A stretch of 64,000 nucleotides of DNA, taken from Pseudomonas peradeniyensis. Its GTDB lineage: Bacteria; Pseudomonadota; Gammaproteobacteria; Pseudomonadales; Pseudomonadaceae. The position numbers were made by a program, and so were the translations under genes. Within the stretch, counting starts at the first letter, position 1. The number at the start of each line of letters is the position of its first letter. The DNA lies in NCBI RefSeq assembly GCF_014268935.2, contig NZ_JABWRJ020000004.1, forward strand, positions 1 to 64,000, written 5' to 3'. This document shows positions 17,660 through 26,283 of the stretch, piece after piece. A model generated the notes under the pieces. The model did not search any database. It was not told the origin of the DNA and saw only the letters and a program-made list of their open reading frames with translations.

Positions 17660-18682
17660 TCAGTGCGCACCCATATCCAGCACCACCCGCCCACCACACG
17701 GACACTCGTCCATGTGCCGGTGTGCCTCGACCACCTGCTCGAACGGGTACACCTTGATGATCTGCGGCGTCAGCAGCTGGTCGGCGGTGAACTGGTTGAT
17801 GTCGCGCAACGCCCGCTGCAGGGCCACCTGGTCCTGGGCGATGCCCAGCTCCGGCTTGCCGGTGAAGTTGCCGATGCAGTGCACATGGAACTGGATGTTC
17901 TTCTGGAACGCCGCGCAGGCCGGGAACGGCGTCTGGTTGCCACCCTGCAGGCCGTACAGCACCAGGCTGCCACGGGGCGCCAGGACATCGCCGAGCAGCG
18001 ACATCTGTGGGCCGCCCATGCCGTCGAGGACCATGTCCACGCCACGGCCATCAGTGTACTTGCCGATCTGCATCAGCAGGTCCTGTTCCTCGGTGACGAT
18101 CACCTTGTCGGCGCCCAGGCCCAGCAGGTACTCGCGCTGCTCGGGCTCCTTGGTGGCGGCGAACACCCTCAGCCCCAGGGCCTTGCCCAGTTGCACGAAG
18201 GCCGGCCCCGCGCAGTGGCTGGCGTCGGTGACCAACGCGGTCTGCCCAGCCTTGGCCCGCGCCAGGTCGACGAAGGCAAAATAGGCGATCAACAGCGGCG
18301 TGTAGTGCACGCTGGCCTCGATCGGGGTCAGTACATCCGGGTAACGGGTGATGGCACTGCGCGGCAGGACGATCACGTCGCCGTAAACCGGGTGGTCGTT
18401 GGCGCTGGTGGCCGGGAAGCTGGCGACCCGGTCGCCCACCGCGATATCGTCCACACCCTCGCCCACGGCGGTGACCACACCGGCCATCTCGTGGCCGATA
18501 CCGGCCGGCAGCCGTGCCTGGGACGGCGCCAGGTTCTGCCGCCAGAGCACGTCGTACCAACTGACGCCGATCGCCTCGACGCGGATCTGCACCTCACCGG
18601 TAGCCGGGGACGGTTCGGCCTGCTCCTCGCAACGGAGCACGTCGGCCTGGCCGAACTTGTGGAAACGGATCATGCGGGACAT
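17660..18682 (-). CDS. MDR-family quinone oxidoreductase-like dehydrogenase
   Basis: A 340-residue medium-chain dehydrogenase/reductase. The catalytic-zinc cysteine of alcohol dehydrogenases is replaced (G-V-S-W-Y-D instead of G-V-C-H-T-D), and the structural-zinc lobe is missing. It therefore belongs with the zinc-independent quinone oxidoreductase branch, which reduces quinones or activated alkenes with NADPH. The nucleotide-binding region is around 145-215. The C terminus carries an unusual C-P-C-G-G-R. It ends 30 bases from the insertion sequence and is intact. It is divergent from a LysR gene across 207 bases, so LysR control is likely. Confidence 0.85.
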   Translation of the reverse strand: MSRMIRFHKFGQADVLRCEEQAEPSPATGEVQIRVEAIGVSWYDVLWRQNLAPSQARLPAGIGHEMAGVVTAVGEGVDDIAVGDRVASFPATSANDHPVYGDVIVLPRSAITRYPDVLTPIEASVHYTPLLIAYFAFVDLARAKAGQTALVTDASHCAGPAFVQLGKALGLRVFAATKEPEQREYLLGLGADKVIVTEEQDLLMQIGKYTDGRGVDMVLDGMGGPQMSLLGDVLAPRGSLVLYGLQGGNQTPFPACAAFQKNIQFHVHCIGNFTGKPELGIAQDQVALQRALRDINQFTADQLLTPQIIKVYPFEQVVEAHRHMDECPCGGRVVLDMGAH

Positions 18683-18889
18683 CGCATACCTCGCCTGTGT
18701 GAATCTCGTATTACCACGGACTTTATCCGGGCTTTCACGGTTGGACCATCAGTGGCTGTTAATAGTCGACATGCCTGTCATTGATTGGGCCCCTGACAAA
18801 TCTGTGCATTGGCACCCGGAAATCGGTGCAGGGTACCAGCCTTTGGCCTTAAGATTCACCCCTGCCCCATTTCAGGCGAGCCGCATCGA

Positions 18890-19804
18890 ATGAATCGTAA
18901 CGACTTGCGTCGCGTAGACCTCAACCTGCTGATCGTGTTCGAAACGCTCATGCACGAACGCAGCGTGACCCGCGCCGCCGAGAAACTGTTCCTCGGCCAG
19001 CCGGCGATCAGCGCCGCGCTGTCGCGCCTGCGCAACCTGTTCGACGACCCGCTGTTCGTGCGCACCGGTCGCAGCATGGAGCCCTCGGCGCGGGCCCACG
19101 AGATCTTCGCCCTGCTGTCGCCGGCGCTGGATTCGATCTCCACCGCCGTCAGCCGCGCCGCCGATTTCGACCCGGCCACCAGCAACGCGGTGTTCCGTAT
19201 CGGCCTGTCCGACGACGCCGAGTTCGCCCTGCTGCCGCAGTTGCTCAAGCGCATCCGCGCCGAAGCGCCCGGCATCGTCCTGGTGGTGCGTCGGGTCAAC
19301 TACCTGCTGATGCCCACCCTGCTGGCCTCGGGCGAGATCTCGGTGGGCGTGAGCTACACCAACGAACTCCCTGCCAACGCCAAGCGCAAGGTGCTGCGCC
19401 GCAGCATGCCCAAGCTGCTGCGCGCCGACAGCATGCCCGGCAGTATCACCCTCGACGACTTCTGCGCCCGGCCCCATGCCCTGGTGTCGTTCGCCGGCGA
19501 CCTCTCGGGGTTCATCGACGAGGCGCTGGACGAGATCGGCCGCAAGCGCCACGTGGTGCTGGCGGTGCCGCAGTTCAACGGATTGGGAAGTTTGCTGGCG
19601 GGGACCGATATCGTCGCCACGGTGCCGGACTACACCGCCGATGCGCTGACCGCGGCGGGCGGGTTGCGCGCGGAAGACCTGCCGCTGGAGGTGCGCAGCT
19701 TCGAGCTGCACATGGCGTGGCGTGGGGCGCAGGACAATGATCCGGCGGAGAAATGGTTGCGGTCGCGGATACAGATGTTCTTCGGGGATCCGGACAGCCT
19801 CTGA
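18890..19804 (+). CDS. LysR-family transcriptional regulator
   Basis: A 304-residue LysR regulator with the winged helix-turn-helix at about residues 6-65 (L-L-I-V-F-E-T-L-M-H-E-R-S-V-T-R-A-A and Q-P-A-I-S-A-A-L-S-R-L-R) and a periplasmic-binding-protein-like effector domain after it. It is transcribed away from the quinone oxidoreductase-like gene, the usual arrangement for a LysR protein and its target. The start at 18890 gives the standard N terminus; a longer in-frame extension has no family similarity. The effector is unknown. Confidence 0.9.
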   Translation: MNRNDLRRVDLNLLIVFETLMHERSVTRAAEKLFLGQPAISAALSRLRNLFDDPLFVRTGRSMEPSARAHEIFALLSPALDSISTAVSRAADFDPATSNAVFRIGLSDDAEFALLPQLLKRIRAEAPGIVLVVRRVNYLLMPTLLASGEISVGVSYTNELPANAKRKVLRRSMPKLLRADSMPGSITLDDFCARPHALVSFAGDLSGFIDEALDEIGRKRHVVLAVPQFNGLGSLLAGTDIVATVPDYTADALTAAGGLRAEDLPLEVRSFELHMAWRGAQDNDPAEKWLRSRIQMFFGDPDSL

Positions 19805-20171
19805 TCTACCCATTGAGACCAGACATATTGCCCAATTTTGCTCTTGATCATCCCTCTTTGCAGTGGGTGCTTCAGGCTTTTTACTCTCAGGCGTTCGCAG
19901 CGTCCCCTTACGGTAGGGCCAGGCTTCAAAGCCTGAGTTTCCTGGATCGGTATCAAGAGGCGACATTCTGTTTCCCGCACGCATCTTACCGCGCATGGTA
20001 TTGAGACCAAGGACGCCTTGGCCTTGGTCGCCACCTTGTCGGGCAGGCCCTCCACCAATCACTATCCGGTCATCACGTATCGGGTTTGCAGCTGTGCTGC
20101 CGACCTGCTCCAGAATAACCAAGACACCTCTGATGCCCAAAGGGCATACGAACATTATCGCGGGCGAACAA
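19805..20171. other. gene-free, lower-GC boundary region
   Basis: 367 bases between the LysR stop and the next likely start. No gene or RNA is recognised. Short open frames on both strands have no family likeness or convincing ribosome site. Composition falls from the GC-rich LysR gene towards the low-GC island that follows, so this is probably the island's left boundary. Confidence 0.6.
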
Positions 20172-20750
20172 ATGATAAAAGCTGACAACTGGACAGCAAC
20201 ATACGGAGACTTTCTGGCGTTATCTGACCGATTCACCCATGAGCTGGACATCTTCACCGACCTAATGCGTGCGAACAAGGCGGTGCTTGATCAGGTAGGC
20301 CAATACACAGAGCATGTCGACGCCACCAGCAAACAAATCAGTGCCCAGGTTGAGCAGGTCCGACAAGCATGGGCTAAGGCAGACCAAACAGCCGCACAAG
20401 CGGCGCAGCTAGCCTACAAATCGGCTTTCGAAGGAGTGAGGTCATCATTCACTTCCGTCACCGAAGAGCTGAGTCGGTCGGTTCAGGCCAACAATCGAGC
20501 CACCTCATGTGTAAAACAATCTCGGAATGCCATTTACTGGACGGCAGCCGGGTGCATTTCAGCCTGTTTCATAGCGACCTTGATCACGACCTATTTCGCC
20601 AACGCTCGAACACCCATCATCGAAGATGAGATCAGGCTCAAGGCCGCCCGCTACGAACTCATTTGGAGCAACGCAGACAAACAAGAACAGGGCAGGCTGA
20701 GCAAGCTTCTGCAGGGCCCAGTGAGAGCGTCCCTCCACCAAACTCGCTGA
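20172..20750 (+). CDS. unrecognised coiled-coil protein with one membrane span
   Basis: A 192-residue protein with no recognised family. Residues about 20-110 are predicted long helix or coiled coil, rich in Gln, Ala, Ser and Thr. A single hydrophobic span follows at about 118-143 (from Y-W-T-A-A-G-C to T-T-Y-F-A-N-A), then about 50 charged residues. The layout suggests a signal-anchor membrane protein with a cytoplasmic helical arm, loosely like some plasmid mobilisation or exclusion proteins. ATG at 20172 is used; ATG at 20133 is possible, but neither has a strong ribosome site. GC is lower than the surroundings. It converges with the next gene at 9 bases. Confidence 0.6.
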   Translation: MIKADNWTATYGDFLALSDRFTHELDIFTDLMRANKAVLDQVGQYTEHVDATSKQISAQVEQVRQAWAKADQTAAQAAQLAYKSAFEGVRSSFTSVTEELSRSVQANNRATSCVKQSRNAIYWTAAGCISACFIATLITTYFANARTPIIEDEIRLKAARYELIWSNADKQEQGRLSKLLQGPVRASLHQTR

Positions 20751-20759
20751 TCTCAGGAG

Positions 20760-21533
20760 TCAGTCCAAGCTTGGGCCAGAATGTGAGCGGGGCTTCCTGG
20801 AGATTTCCAGACCACGCTCATACTCACGACTCAGTTCTTTAATCTTGGGCTCAAACAGAAGCTGAAGCTGCTCGAGCCCATGAAACCGGCTATGCGCATA
20901 TCTGGCCGGATTTTCACCGTCTGATGGAACGTACACGCACACCATCCCTGAAATAGACGAAGCCTCTTCCACTCCGGCTAGCTGCCCGAGCTCATTAAGA
21001 TAGCGTTTGAAGCGGCTGTAGGTGCCGCCCATCAACCGACTGCCAATGAAGTTATCAAGAAAGATCTGTGTACTAATGTCGGCAGAAGGCGTCAAATTCA
21101 AGGTTGTGAGCATGAAGGGCGAGACATGCACTGCATACTGATTGAGCAGGTCGATCTCCTCTACGATCGGAATCGGGAAGCCAGGCGGCTGATGACGGCG
21201 AGTCGTCCCCCAGCATACGAAATGAAAATCGAGACAGCGACGTAAAAAATCACTGCGAATGGCCAGTTGACTAAACAACCTCTGTCGGAGCGATTTGCTC
21301 GCCTCCTTGCGTATGGCCAGGAAGGTAGCCTTGAACTCAATGAGCGCAAAGCGGGCATTGGCTGCAATCAGGTGATCGGCGAATACCTCATCCTGGGCCC
21401 CGAGTGTTGTATTCACCCACCCGGGTACCGATCCATCGGGATCTTGAGTAGGAAATCTTGCTTCGAATGCGTTGGAAAATCGAAGAACCACGTTCTGTTC
21501 CATGTCACGCAAGGACGGTTCAGTCACTACCAC
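20760..21533 (-). CDS. unrecognised protein with a nuclease-like motif
   Basis: A 257-residue soluble protein of no recognised family. Near the N terminus, D53 is followed by I-E-F-K (E66, K68), a D...ExK spacing that fits the core of PD-(D/E)xK nucleases. The acidic D-D-E-like stretch D48-E49 lies just before it. This is suggestive only, since ExK motifs also occur by chance. The start is GTG at 21533 with AAGGA nine bases upstream; ATG at 21503 is an alternative. Lower GC than core genes. It is convergent with the membrane-span gene, so the two may form one accessory module or have arrived together. Confidence 0.6.
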   Translation of the reverse strand: MVVTEPSLRDMEQNVVLRFSNAFEARFPTQDPDGSVPGWVNTTLGAQDEVFADHLIAANARFALIEFKATFLAIRKEASKSLRQRLFSQLAIRSDFLRRCLDFHFVCWGTTRRHQPPGFPIPIVEEIDLLNQYAVHVSPFMLTTLNLTPSADISTQIFLDNFIGSRLMGGTYSRFKRYLNELGQLAGVEEASSISGMVCVYVPSDGENPARYAHSRFHGLEQLQLLFEPKIKELSREYERGLEISRKPRSHSGPSLD

Positions 21534-21617
21534 TTAGTGTAATCCTTTGATTTCCTGTGCTTTGAGGAGCAAAGTCTCAGATAATTTTCCGTACTGCAAG
21601 ATGCCCTGGTTTCACCC

Positions 21618-21785
21618 TCACACAATCGGATAACGCTTGAACAGGTCGGTTTGTTCCAAACGCTCCGCATGGTCCCTGAGGGTCGGGAAATCTTCGGCCT
21701 TGACCACCTCGGGCAACATCAGTTGCATGAACGACAGGCCACGGCAGTGGTGAGTGCGGCCTGGTCTGGCCGTTCGCCTTGCGAT
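21618..21785 (-). pseudogene. C-terminal relic of a glutathione S-transferase-like gene
   Basis: Read on the minus strand, this piece encodes G-E-R-P-D-Q-A-A-L-T-T-A-V-A-C-R. After a frameshift it continues G-L-S-F-M-Q-L-M-L-P-E-V-V-K-A-E-D-F-P and ends K-R-Y-P-I-V and TGA at 21618. This resembles the helical C-terminal end of glutathione S-transferases. The upstream part of the gene is missing. The rest of the 21534-21913 gap holds nothing recognised. It probably marks where the island replaced an ancestral gene. Confidence 0.5.
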
Positions 21786-21913
21786 GGCCGTGCCGCCCAG
21801 TTTTGGTTGAATTTAATTACAACGCCATTGCCCGACACTGGAGCAGTGGCTTGAGCCAAAGTGGGCACAACGGCAACTTGAACCTTTCCTGCCTAGGTGT
21901 ACAAGCCCGTAGG

Positions 21914-23071
21914 TTACTGGCTCGCCCAGCGCAGCCGGCAACCACGGCCCTTGGTCGTTTCTTCCTGGCTCACCACCTCACGCCACCAGCGCTCGCCGGT
22001 ACGTGGTAAATGTAGGTCAACCCGCTCTCCCATCTTCGGAGTGGCCACCGGCACCCCCTCATGCTCCGCCCACTCCAGCACTTGCTCGAAAGGCGCGTAC
22101 CAGGCATGCAACGCCAGGTCGAAGGTGCCGTTGTGGATCGGCAGCAGCCAGCCCCCGCCCAGGTCCATGTGAGCCTGCACCGTCTGCCGAGGGTGCATGT
22201 GCACGTAGGGCCAATGCTCGTCGTAGGCGCCGGTTTCCATCAACGTCAGGTCGAACGGCCCGAAGCGCCGGCCGATCTCGGCGAAACCATCGAAATAGCC
22301 GGTGTCGCCACTGAAGAACATCCGCAGTTGCGGCGCCTCGATCACCCATGAACACCACAGCGTCCGGTTGCCGTCACGCAGCCCCCGGCCGGAGAAATGC
22401 TGGGCCGGAGTCGCCGTCAGGCGCAAACCGCCCGCTTCGAGCCCTTGCCACCAGTCCAACTGATGGATCTTCGCGGCCGGCACGCCCCAGGCCAGCAGGC
22501 GGTCGCCCACGCCCAGCGGAGTGAGGAAGCGCTCCACCTTGGGCGCCAGGGCCTTGATCGTCGCCCGGTCCAGGTGGTCGTAATGGTCGTGGGAGAGAAT
22601 GACCCCGCGAATCGGCGGCAGCTCGTCCAAGGTCAGGGGTGGCGCATGGAAGCGCTTGGGGCCGGCGAAGGAGAATGGCGAGGCGCGCTTGGAGAACACC
22701 GGATCCGTCAACCACCAGCCACCTTCGAGCTTGAACAGTACCGTGGAGTGGCCCAGGCGGAACAGGCTGGCGTCCGGCGCGGCGTCGAGCTGCGCGCGGG
22801 TCAGTTGCAGCACCGGTACCGGCGCGCGCGGCACCGTGAATTTCGGCTTGTTGAACAACGCGTTCCAGATCGTCCTGGCATCGGGCTCGGGCATGTCCGC
22901 TGGGCGCGGTGACAGATTGTGAAAGCGCCCCTCGCGGGACTGCGCAGAGTCGCGGTGCTGGAAGACCGGTGCATGACGTTTCAAGGTGCTGACCTCATAC
23001 GAGCGCAAGGCTGGAGCCGACAGTATAAGAACCGTCACCTTGACGGCCTTGCCCAATCCAACGAGGTCCAT
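21914..23071 (-). CDS. MBL-fold metallo-hydrolase (UlaG/NAPE-PLD-like)
   Basis: A 385-residue metallo-beta-lactamase-fold hydrolase. The signature S-H-D-H-Y-D-H-L-D supplies the metal ligands, with later ligands in F-S-G-D-T-G-Y-F and near the end in L-P-I-H-N-G-T-F. It is closest in pattern to UlaG-like and NAPE-phospholipase-D-like proteins, which act on phosphodiester or lactone substrates. A hydrophobic segment (V-K-V-T-V-L-I-L-S-A-P-A-L) near the N terminus may anchor it to the membrane. The start at 23071 includes that segment; the true start could be further in. The substrate is unknown. Confidence 0.82.
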   Translation of the reverse strand: MDLVGLGKAVKVTVLILSAPALRSYEVSTLKRHAPVFQHRDSAQSREGRFHNLSPRPADMPEPDARTIWNALFNKPKFTVPRAPVPVLQLTRAQLDAAPDASLFRLGHSTVLFKLEGGWWLTDPVFSKRASPFSFAGPKRFHAPPLTLDELPPIRGVILSHDHYDHLDRATIKALAPKVERFLTPLGVGDRLLAWGVPAAKIHQLDWWQGLEAGGLRLTATPAQHFSGRGLRDGNRTLWCSWVIEAPQLRMFFSGDTGYFDGFAEIGRRFGPFDLTLMETGAYDEHWPYVHMHPRQTVQAHMDLGGGWLLPIHNGTFDLALHAWYAPFEQVLEWAEHEGVPVATPKMGERVDLHLPRTGERWWREVVSQEETTKGRGCRLRWASQ

Positions 23072-23157
23072 GCCTGATTCTGCGCCTGTGCGCGCCCGAC
23101 ACGGCCTGGACAATCCACCGCCGCGCAGCAGTCAATGCCAGCCAATGACGATGGGGT

Positions 23158-24072
23158 TCAGTTCAGGCGCAAGCGGCGAATGTCGCGTTGGGGCGGTGCG
23201 CCAAACAGCCGGGAATATTCACGGCTGAACTGCGAGGCGCTTTCATAGCCGACCCGCGCGGCGGTCACGCTGGCATCGAGGTTCTGCGTAAGCATCAACT
23301 GACGGGCTTCCTGCAGGCGTAGTTGCTTCTGGTACTGCAGCGGACTCAAGCCGGTGATCGTGCGAAAGTGCTCGCGCAACGTCGAAGGGCTCATATGGCA
23401 GCTGGCGGCCAGTTGCTCGATCTTCAGTGGTTCGGCGAAGTGGCGCTTGAGCCAGTTGATGGCGCCGGCGATCTGCTGGCTGGGCGCCCCCTGGTTGATC
23501 AGGTGGCGCAGTTGCGCTCCATGGGGCCCGGTCAGCAAGCGGTAGGCGATCTCGCGCTGGACCAGCGGGGCCAGGTAAGGCAGCAGCACCGGCTCCGACA
23601 GCAACTGCACCAGGCGCAGCAAGGCATCCAGCAGCCCCTCGGTCAGGGGCTCCACGGCCATCGAGCGGAAGCCACAGTCGCGGCTGGGCGAAGGCAGGCG
23701 CAGTTCGGTGGCCAGTTGCAGGATCTCCTGTGGCGCCAGGTGCAGCATCAGGCCAAGAAACGGCTCGGTGTGGCTGCCCTCGACCACCGTGGATACCACG
23801 GGTAGATCGACGGCGGTCAGCAATGACTGGCCCGGTCCGAAACGCAGGACTTGCTCGCCGAGCACGACCTGCTTCTCGCCCTGGGCAGTGATCCCCAGTC
23901 CCAGGCCATAGATGCAGTGCATGGGTTGGGTGACGGCCCGGCGGCGGTGCAAGGTCAGGCCGGGAATGGCCGTCTCGTAGTCGCCGTCCGAGGGTGCGAT
24001 TCTGGCGATGGCCTGGGCCAGGGCGCGACTGTCGGCGAAAGGCGGCCGCGATGGTTCGAAAGCCGCGTTCAT
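23158..24072 (-). CDS. AraC-family regulator (copy 1 of a pair)
   Basis: A 304-residue AraC regulator with an AraC-type N-terminal ligand domain (about 25-180) and two helix-turn-helix motifs at the end (I-E-Q-L-A-A-S-C-H-M-S-P-S-T-L-R and R-V-G-Y-E-S-A-S-Q-F-S-R-E-Y-S-R). It closely resembles the second AraC gene at 26284-27192, including the conserved I-Y-G-L-G-L-G and the R-L-Q-E-A-R-Q-L-M-L segment. It starts 67 bases after the first hydrolase gene on the same strand and may share its transcript. Confidence 0.9.
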   Translation of the reverse strand: MNAAFEPSRPPFADSRALAQAIARIAPSDGDYETAIPGLTLHRRRAVTQPMHCIYGLGLGITAQGEKQVVLGEQVLRFGPGQSLLTAVDLPVVSTVVEGSHTEPFLGLMLHLAPQEILQLATELRLPSPSRDCGFRSMAVEPLTEGLLDALLRLVQLLSEPVLLPYLAPLVQREIAYRLLTGPHGAQLRHLINQGAPSQQIAGAINWLKRHFAEPLKIEQLAASCHMSPSTLREHFRTITGLSPLQYQKQLRLQEARQLMLTQNLDASVTAARVGYESASQFSREYSRLFGAPPQRDIRRLRLN

Positions 24073-24139
24073 GGGCTACCTCGGTGGACGTTTGCTGGGG
24101 CCGCATGGGCAACACGATCAGGCTGGCCAGCCGATGGCA

Positions 24140-25078
24140 TCACTGCAGATGCTTGCGCAGGAAAGGCACGGCCTGCGCCATGGCCAGTGCGACGGGTTCG
24201 GGCTTGTCGTACAGGTCGTAGTGCGACCAGCCTTCGGCCACGTAGATCTGCTTGTCGATGGAGGCCGCCCGGCCATGGATTTCCCAGCCATCGCGGTAGG
24301 CGCCAAAAGCACCCGGCTTGTCGCCGATGACCACCAGCAAAGGCTGGGTCAACAGCGATTCGGCATTGAGGAAGGCATCCCAGCCGAACGCCGCGCTGTT
24401 GAACGAGAACAGGCCGCTGGTGGCACCGTTGGGCTGTTGGCCACGCGGGGTCTTGTAGTAGTCGGTCGCTTCGAGCACGTCGATATCGGTAATACCCGCC
24501 TGGCGCCCCTCCTCGACCGAGTTCGGCAGGTAGTTGATCACGTTGCGCGCGCCGCCCTGGGCTTCGGCGGTGCGCTGGGCGGCCATGGCCTGCAGCGCCG
24601 CGACCGGCTGGAAGTTGCTGAAGCCTTCGCGGATCAGGCGGCCGAAGTTGACCCCGGTGATCGACACCAATGCCTTGATGCGGTGGTCGGTGATGGCCGC
24701 ATGCACGGTGTAGGCACCACCGCCGCAGATGCCGATGGCGCCGATGCGCGCCGGGTCGACGTAGGGCAGTGTCACCAGGTAGTCGATGGCGTAGCGGATG
24801 TCGGACACGCGGATCGACGGGTCTTCCATGAAGCGCGGTTCACCACCGCTGGCGCCCTGGAAGCTGGCGTCGAAGGCGATCACCACAAAGCCCTCCCTGG
24901 CCAGGCCCGCGCCATAGACGTTGCCTGAGGTCTGCTCCTTGCAGCTGCCGATCGGATGGGTGCTGACGATGGCCGGATACTGTTTGGCAGGGTCGAAGCC
25001 TGGTGGCAGGTACAGGTCTGCGGCGGTCTCCCAGCCCAGGTTCTGGTAACGGACGTGCTTGAAGGTGATATCGCTCAT
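24140..25078 (-). CDS. alpha/beta hydrolase, dienelactone hydrolase-like (copy 1)
   Basis: A 312-residue alpha/beta hydrolase. The nucleophile elbow reads G-I-C-G-G-G with cysteine 118 in place of serine, as in dienelactone hydrolase, and a late G-W-S-H-Y-D-L-Y-D supplies the histidine. No signal peptide, so cytoplasmic. ATG at 25078 has GGAG eight bases upstream. It is 43 bases after the paralogue at 25122-26021 and surely in one operon with it. The substrate is unknown; a xenobiotic ester or lactone fits the AraC-controlled context. Confidence 0.85.
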   Translation of the reverse strand: MSDITFKHVRYQNLGWETAADLYLPPGFDPAKQYPAIVSTHPIGSCKEQTSGNVYGAGLAREGFVVIAFDASFQGASGGEPRFMEDPSIRVSDIRYAIDYLVTLPYVDPARIGAIGICGGGAYTVHAAITDHRIKALVSITGVNFGRLIREGFSNFQPVAALQAMAAQRTAEAQGGARNVINYLPNSVEEGRQAGITDIDVLEATDYYKTPRGQQPNGATSGLFSFNSAAFGWDAFLNAESLLTQPLLVVIGDKPGAFGAYRDGWEIHGRAASIDKQIYVAEGWSHYDLYDKPEPVALAMAQAVPFLRKHLQ

Positions 25079-25121
25079 GGGTTTCTCCAGATAGATCGTA
25101 TGCACAGGGAGTAGCGAGTGA

Positions 25122-26021
25122 TCAGAGGTTGGCCTGGAAGAACGGGGTAAGGTGTTCCATGGCCGTAGTGACCCCAGGACCGTCGTACAGGTCCATGTGC
25201 GCCAGGCCGTCGAGCACCACCAGCTCTTTCTTGCCCAGCGCCTTGGCATGCAGCTCCTGGCTGTGCCACAGCGAACCGGCCTCGCTGCCGGCGATGACCA
25301 GCGTGGGCTGGGTCAGCAACTGCTCGACCAGGTCGAAGGCATCGAAGGCGACCCAGGCGCCCAGGCCGTTCATCAGCATCTTGTTCTGCGCGTTGGGATG
25401 CTGGGCGCGGGGTGTCAGGTAGTAGTCGGCGGCTTCCTGCAGGTCACGCGGCGCGCTGGTATCGCCCAGTTGCGGCACATAAGGCGCGTAGACCGGCTCG
25501 GCACCGGCCGCTTCGGCCGTGCGCTGGCCGGCCAACGCGTCGAGCACCGGCAGCAGGTCGTTGATCGAGCCCTTGCCCTCCCAACCTTTGCGGGTGGCGG
25601 TGCCGACGTTGACCGCGCTGGCAGTGGCCATTGCCTTGATGCGGCGGTCCACCGAAGCTGCCTTGGCCGCGAAGCCGCCGCCGGCGCAGATCCCCAGCAC
25701 GCCGATGCGCTGGGCGTCGACGAAACCAAGGGTGGTCAGGTAGTCGACGGCGCTGTACACATCGGCCACGCGGTTCATCGGCTCATCGAGAAAGTGCGGT
25801 TCGCCGCCGCTGGCGCCCTGGTAGGAGGCATCGAAGGCCAGGGTGACAAAGCCCTGCTCGGCCAGCAGCCGGGCGTAGGTGCCGGCGGTCTGCTCCTTGA
25901 CGCCGCCGCCTGGGTGGACGGTAACGATCGCAGGGTACTGCTGGCTGTCATCGAATGCAGCAGGCAGGTAAAGGTTACCGGCCATCACGATGTTGCGGTT
26001 GTTGAACTGGACGTCTTGCAT
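25122..26021 (-). CDS. alpha/beta hydrolase, dienelactone hydrolase-like (copy 2)
   Basis: A 299-residue paralogue of the neighbouring hydrolase. It shares the F-D-A-S-[FY]-Q-G-A-S-G-G-E-P segment, the G-I-C-A-G-G-G elbow with cysteine 112, and a late G-L-A-H-M-D-L-Y-D. ATG at 26021 has GGAGG eight bases upstream. It is the first hydrolase of the pair and lies downstream of the second AraC gene, separated by 262 bases that should hold the operon promoter. The two hydrolases probably arose by duplication and may act on related substrates. Confidence 0.86.
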   Translation of the reverse strand: MQDVQFNNRNIVMAGNLYLPAAFDDSQQYPAIVTVHPGGGVKEQTAGTYARLLAEQGFVTLAFDASYQGASGGEPHFLDEPMNRVADVYSAVDYLTTLGFVDAQRIGVLGICAGGGFAAKAASVDRRIKAMATASAVNVGTATRKGWEGKGSINDLLPVLDALAGQRTAEAAGAEPVYAPYVPQLGDTSAPRDLQEAADYYLTPRAQHPNAQNKMLMNGLGAWVAFDAFDLVEQLLTQPTLVIAGSEAGSLWHSQELHAKALGKKELVVLDGLAHMDLYDGPGVTTAMEHLTPFFQANL

Positions 26022-26283
26022 GGTGTTGCCTCCGGTTGGGCAGCGCGAGGTGCTTGCGCGGGGTGGCTGATGCAACCACCCTTCGTTGGAGACAAGTATA
26101 GGAAGCAGGGGCACTGCGTTTTTGCCTGATTCGACGCCTTGCTTGCACGTTTCAAGGAAAGTGCGCAGTCATCGAGCATTGCCAGAGCCAGACCGGACCT
26201 CGGCAATATCTGGCGCTTAAGCGCAGGAAGGCCACCATGGAGCCGCAAGATTCACCATGGTCGGATTGCCTATTACATAGCGC

